Shown piece by piece: positions 6,820 to 8,487 of a stretch of 8,487 bases of DNA. Positions within the stretch are counted from its first letter, which is position 1, and each line of letters begins with the position of its first letter. Source of the DNA: an uncultured Spirochaetaceae bacterium. GTDB lineage: Bacteria; Spirochaetota; Spirochaetia; SZUA-6; Bin103. The notes under the pieces were generated by a model, which ran no database searches, was not told where the DNA came from, and worked only from the letters and a program-made list of their open reading frames with translations. A program made the position numbers and the translations under genes. Where the stretch lies: contig CAJWOB010000088.1 of the NCBI GenBank assembly GCA_913043885.1, positions 1 to 8,487 on the forward strand, given 5' to 3'.

Positions 6820-6991
6820 AAAAAACATACCACCACCGCCACCGTCGTTTCCAGTAGAAGTTCGCGAACCAAGTCTTTCGCTCAACCTCTGGTTCCTCAA
6901 CATTGCCAAGGTGTTGTTCAGCGGAGACAAGCTCCCACCCCTCCATGCTTCGGCTACTGCACTCTGAGAGCGTACGGAGGTGTATTACCAC
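6818..6991 (-). CDS. Small 57-residue GWE-type protein overlapping the pseudopilin stop
   Basis: On the minus strand a frame opens at GTG (6991) inside the last codons of the pseudopilin gene and ends at TGA (6818-6820). It overlaps the pseudopilin stop, which suggests coupled translation. The protein begins MVIHLRTLSECSSR, contains EGWELVSAEQHLGN (17-30) and ends with a Trp/Arg-rich tail, WKRRWRWWYVF. The pattern leucine-rich helix, GWELVS, variable loop, then aromatic-x-KR resembles small DUF4177-like proteins, which are of unknown function. An internal ATG (6946) would give a 42-residue product and cannot be excluded, since GTG at 6991 has no separate ribosome-binding site. The family resemblance is from memory and the gene itself is inferred from the intact frame and its recognisable motif. 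Confidence 0.55.
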   Translation of the reverse strand: MVIHLRTLSECSSRSMEGWELVSAEQHLGNVEEPEVERKTWFANFYWKRRWRWWYVF

Positions 6992-7734
6992 CTTGCGCGG
7001 GTGATGTTATCATTGAAATTGGGGTTCAGACCGTCACGCGTGCGCACGTGCAATTCAACAGCTTTGTTCAGGCCGTCGTTGTTCAGCTGCGCAGCACTGC
7101 CGTCAGACTTGGAGCTCTGACCTTGGCTGGCTTGCAAGCCGGCCATGCCATGTCTTCGATTTGTGTTGGGTGTCCAAGCGCGATTGAGCGCCGAGGTTGC
7201 CGGCCTCCAGCTGCCGACCCAGTAGCGACCTATTGAGGGATAGTAGCGGCTGTTTCCACCCTCACGAGTAGAGCCATTGCGGGTTTGACCCAGAATGGTG
7301 TTTGGGCTCAGTTCGTCACCACCGTGACAGACACCGTAGCTGATGCCACGCCAAGCCCTGTTCGTCTGGCGCATATCGGTTCGCCACCTGTCATTCTGAG
7401 ACTTGGCGCGCGGATCGCATGGCGAAAGCATGACCTTGGTGCTCAGATCATCGCACAGGGTCGGGTAACGATCGCGGTTGAAGATCCAATGTATCTGATA
7501 TTGTGCGGGAACACCGGTCGTACCGGTTAAATGCCAAATCATGCGATCGTCATTTTCCGATGCAAACCCCTTGAGGGCCACGGAAATTTGTTTCAAGTTG
7601 CTGGTGCACTTGACACGGTTAGCACGAGCCTTGGCTTTTCCCAGCGCGGGCAACAGCATGCTGGCCAAGATGCCGATGATGGCGATAACCACCAAAAGCT
7701 CAATCAAGGTAAACGCTTTTTGGGTCTTTTTCAT
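6985..7734 (-). CDS. Type II secretion/pilin-like protein (pseudopilin, H...DG type)
   Basis: This 249-residue protein has a class III prepilin leader: KKTQKA before F8, then TLIELLVVIAIIGILASM with Glu at +5 after the expected cleavage between A7 and F8. Prepilin peptidase would cut there on the cytoplasmic side, and the hydrophobic helix would anchor or assemble the product. The next block, ALGKAKARANRVKCTSN (30-46) and LKQI (47-50), is typical of the abundant pseudopilin-like proteins of Verrucomicrobia, Lentisphaerae and Planctomycetes. The C-terminal part carries RRHGMAGL...SDGSA (H195, D211-G212), a stretched version of the H-x-DG signature of that group. Its substrate or partners are unknown. 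The start is well supported: AAGGA lies 7 bases upstream (7742-7746 on the complement). A structured region and repeat units lie farther upstream. The small GWE gene overlaps its stop. Confidence 0.85.
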   Translation of the reverse strand: MKKTQKAFTLIELLVVIAIIGILASMLLPALGKAKARANRVKCTSNLKQISVALKGFASENDDRMIWHLTGTTGVPAQYQIHWIFNRDRYPTLCDDLSTKVMLSPCDPRAKSQNDRWRTDMRQTNRAWRGISYGVCHGGDELSPNTILGQTRNGSTREGGNSRYYPSIGRYWVGSWRPATSALNRAWTPNTNRRHGMAGLQASQGQSSKSDGSAAQLNNDGLNKAVELHVRTRDGLNPNFNDNITRARW

Positions 7735-7741
7735 TGTTGTG

Positions 7742-7746
7742 TCCTT
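7742..7746 (-). promoter_or_regulatory. Ribosome-binding site of the pseudopilin gene
   Basis: AAGGA on the minus strand, separated by 7 bases from the ATG at 7734. It is the clearest Shine-Dalgarno sequence in the right-hand region and fixes the pseudopilin start. The other genes in this region have weak or misplaced sites. Confidence 0.7.
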
Positions 7747-7811
7747 ATGTTATGGGTCGGGTATCAGATTGGAGATTAAAACACAAACGGCTCAAGACAT
7801 CAACAGCAATG

Positions 7812-7872
7812 TCCCCACTCGCGCGAGTAACCAGCCCCTCGGGGAGGCGATCACGGGGGGATTTTGTAATCC
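7812..7872 (-). promoter_or_regulatory. Candidate structured 5' leader upstream of the pseudopilin
   Basis: Several inverted repeats are packed into about 60 bases: a perfect 12-bp palindrome ACTCGCGCGAGT (7817-7828), CCCC-tc-GGGG (7835-7844), the stem GGATT/AATCC with a TTGT loop (7859-7872) and outer arms TCCCC (7812-7816) with GGGGA (7857-7861). The GGATT stem and the outer arms share bases, so they would be alternative folds. Located about 80-140 bases before the pseudopilin ATG, it could be a leader RNA, an operator or the remains of an element. It does not match a riboswitch class I can recognise. Confidence 0.35.
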
Positions 7873-7888
7873 ACACAATGTTCGTACC

Positions 7889-7938
7889 GAGCCATAACGC
7901 CCACAGGCTACCCCCACGCCCCACATTGGCAAGGGCTG
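7889..7938 (-). repeat. Intergenic repeat unit A (diverged)
   Basis: This is the most diverged of three related units. Read on the minus strand it shares CTTGCCAATGTGGGG, a run of G, TAGCCTGTGGGCG and then TTATGGCTC with the neighbouring unit B, with which it is in direct tandem order. Unit C near 8276 carries the same block. The unit ends at an ATG on the minus strand (7892-7894), as the other two do. Confidence 0.55.
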
Positions 7939-7995
7939 AGCCATAATGCCAACAGCCTAGCTACCTCACCCGCACTGGCAAGACTGGCTCTCTCG
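7939..7995 (-). repeat. Intergenic repeat unit B
   Basis: On the minus strand this reads CGAGAGAGCCAG, CTTGCCAGTGCGGGTGAGG, then GCTAGGCTGTTGGCA and TTATGG. It is nearly identical to unit C upstream of the 74-residue gene (CTTGCCAGTGCAGGTGGGG, GCTAGGCTGGTGGCA, CCATGA). The conservation runs through to the ATG, although no convincing gene starts here. Confidence 0.7.
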
Positions 7996-8015
7996 CCACT
8001 GACGGGTGGTAGAAA

Positions 8016-8031
8016 ATCAATCTAGATTGAT
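8016..8031. promoter_or_regulatory. 16-bp perfect palindrome ATCAATCTAGATTGAT
   Basis: A fully self-complementary 16-mer located 17 bases beyond the stop of the 74-residue gene and lying between two copies of GGCTCTCTCG. It could be a dimeric regulator site or form a short cruciform. A longer stem is not available and no T-run follows, so a terminator role is not supported. Confidence 0.4.
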
Positions 8032-8041
8032 GGCTCTCTCG
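8032..8041. repeat. Short repeat GGCTCTCTCG (also at 6755, 7986 and 8316)
   Basis: The same 10-mer occurs at 6755-6764, 7986-7995, 8032-8041 and 8316-8325, always in intergenic DNA of the right-hand region. In two places (8032 and 8316) it sits 7 bases after a stop codon in the context stop, CCACCGy, CGAGAGAGCC on the minus strand. This fixed spacing suggests a shared element rather than chance. Confidence 0.6.
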
Positions 8042-8048
8042 ACGGTGG

Positions 8049-8273
8049 CTACTTGATGCGCTTGCGGTAGATGACAGTATCACCACTCATTGCGAATGGC
8101 TCAAATCCCACCCCGCCTCGATCATTCGCCTCCCACTCTTGCTGGTCATCCCAAACGTGATGCACGTTCCAGAACACGCCCGTATCCTTCGGAGGAAAGG
8201 CAGCCACGCCGAAGATGATGGTCGTGGTTAGAAGTGCGCCAATGATGAGGGATTTGAGGTCGATGTTTTTCAT
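8049..8273 (-). CDS. 74-residue membrane-anchored small protein, GFE...KR type
   Basis: The protein begins MKNIDLKSLIIGALLTTTII with one hydrophobic segment (about 8-26) that could be a signal peptide or anchor, so the remainder is probably outside the cytoplasm. Then come VWDDQQEWEAND (40-51) and GFEPFAMS (55-62), ending TVIYRKRIK. The pattern W-rich helix, G[WF]E, short loop, Y-x-KR resembles a set of small verrucomicrobial proteins and, loosely, DUF4177. The 57-residue protein at 6818-6991 ends in a similar way. ATG at 8273 follows repeat unit C directly, with no Shine-Dalgarno sequence (GGTGGCACC before it), so translation may rely on the repeat sequence or on weak leadered initiation. 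Function unknown. Confidence 0.65.
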   Translation of the reverse strand: MKNIDLKSLIIGALLTTTIIFGVAAFPPKDTGVFWNVHHVWDDQQEWEANDRGGVGFEPFAMSGDTVIYRKRIK

Positions 8274-8275
8274 GG

Positions 8276-8325
8276 TGCCACCAGCCTAGCAACCCCACCT
8301 GCACTGGCAAGCGCTGGCTCTCTCG
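8276..8325 (-). repeat. Intergenic repeat unit C
   Basis: This is the best-defined unit. On the minus strand it runs from CGAGAGAGCCAGC, 7 bases after the stop of the upstream partial gene, to GCTAGGCTGGTGGCACC immediately before the ATG of the 74-residue gene, so it fills the whole intergenic gap. Its ends contain CCAGC/GCTGG and flanking CCACC/GGTGG inverted repeats. It matches unit B across about 50 bases. Confidence 0.7.
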
Positions 8326-8332
8326 GCGGTGG

Positions 8333-8485
8333 TTATTTGGAGCCGTTTGAAGTCCTCTTCTCCATAATCTTTTGACCGTGTTTTATCCTCTGTTTTCCAC
8401 TTGGTAAGCCGGTCCGAGCACTTTTGGTGTCACTAGGCTTGACCTTGAGTTGCTTGGCGATGCAAAGCTCCATAAATTCAGCACG
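8333..8485 (-). CDS. 3' end of an unrecognised minus-strand gene (5' truncated)
   Basis: The frame is open from the right window edge to TAA at 8333-8335 and encodes about 50 residues: RAEFMELCIAKQLKVKPS, then DTKSARTGLPSGKQRIK and HGQKIMEKRTSNGSK. It is hydrophilic and basic at the end. An internal ATG at about 8471 could also start a 46-residue protein. No family is recognised. Its stop leads directly into repeat unit C, and the small membrane protein follows on the same strand. Confidence 0.5.
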   Translation of the reverse strand, partial: RAEFMELCIAKQLKVKPSDTKSARTGLPSGKQRIKHGQKIMEKRTSNGSK

Positions 8486-8487
8486 AG

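Larger units (their letters stand above)
7735..8048. other. 314-base region without an assigned gene, upstream of the pseudopilin
   Basis: This stretch separates the pseudopilin start from the stop of the 74-residue gene. From low to high coordinates it holds the AAGGA site, about 65 bases of plain sequence, a foldable GC-rich block (7812-7872), two degenerate repeat units (about 7889-7938 and 7939-7995), a 16-bp palindrome (8016-8031) and a second copy of GGCTCTCTCG (8032-8041). A 50-codon minus-strand frame (7792-7944, beginning MAQPLPMWGVG) crosses the block but lacks a ribosome-binding site and starts inside a repeat, so I treat it as unproven. Confidence 0.6.

Noticed and set aside
7792..7944. 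50-codon minus-strand frame (MAQPLPMWGVG start)
   Set aside because: It has no ribosome-binding site, begins inside a repeat unit and crosses the palindrome cluster. It may be a leader peptide or relic but is not supported as a gene.
7939..8325. Integron attC sites between same-strand cassettes
   Set aside because: The same-strand genes and spacer repeats suggested it, but the conserved GCCTAGC does not match the RYYYAAC/GTTRRRY core sites, and no integrase gene is present.
8475..8487. Terminal AATTCAGCACGAG resembles a cDNA cloning adaptor (AATTCGGCACGAG)
   Set aside because: It differs by one base and lies within the open frame of the partial minus-strand gene. A chance match is more likely, although vector screening of the contig end would settle it.

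Overview
This window looks like a mosaic of at least two, and probably three, unrelated pieces of DNA. Positions 1 to about 5610 are GC-rich and tightly packed. They resemble a bacterial chromosome, possibly a high-GC spirochaete: the closest TrkA and TrkH proteins I can recall are spirochaetal, including a long loop in the second TrkA Rossmann fold. That assignment rests on memory. Positions of about 5619-5985 are also GC-rich but read on the opposite strand from the gene beside them, and they encode what looks like part of a phage terminase large subunit. From about 6060 to the end, GC content falls clearly, every gene is on the minus strand, and the proteins look verrucomicrobial or lentisphaeral: a TLIELL pseudopilin with a C-terminal H...DG signature, small GWE...KR proteins and a lysine-rich tail on a phage-like protein.

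Left region (+ strand): the tail of an unidentified gene is followed by a compact probable operon. It holds a multi-cysteine, TRASH-like zinc protein overlapping trkA, then trkA (NAD-binding RCK regulator), trkH (K+ translocating subunit) and a sugar-nucleotidyltransferase-like enzyme, with gaps of -8, 26 and 18 bases. TrkA and TrkH together form a Trk/Ktr-type potassium uptake system. The roles of the two flanking genes in that operon are unknown. A fumarylacetoacetate hydrolase (FAH) family gene converges from the minus strand, and its 5' end meets the terminase-like segment.

Right region (- strand, read from high to low coordinates): a 3' fragment of an unrecognised gene; a repeat unit; a 74-residue membrane-anchored protein; about 310 bases without an assigned gene, containing a 16-bp palindrome, two more repeat units and a GC-rich region able to fold; the pseudopilin; a 57-residue GWE-type protein overlapping the pseudopilin stop; and a phage terminase small-subunit-like protein.

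The most interesting signals are the intergenic repeat that ends at an ATG in all three copies, the zinc-binding gene fused translationally to trkA, the modified active-site region of the nucleotidyltransferase, and the composite joins near 5610 and 6000-6060. I do not recognise a complete new defence or mobile system. No tRNA, rRNA, CRISPR array or complete insertion sequence was seen.
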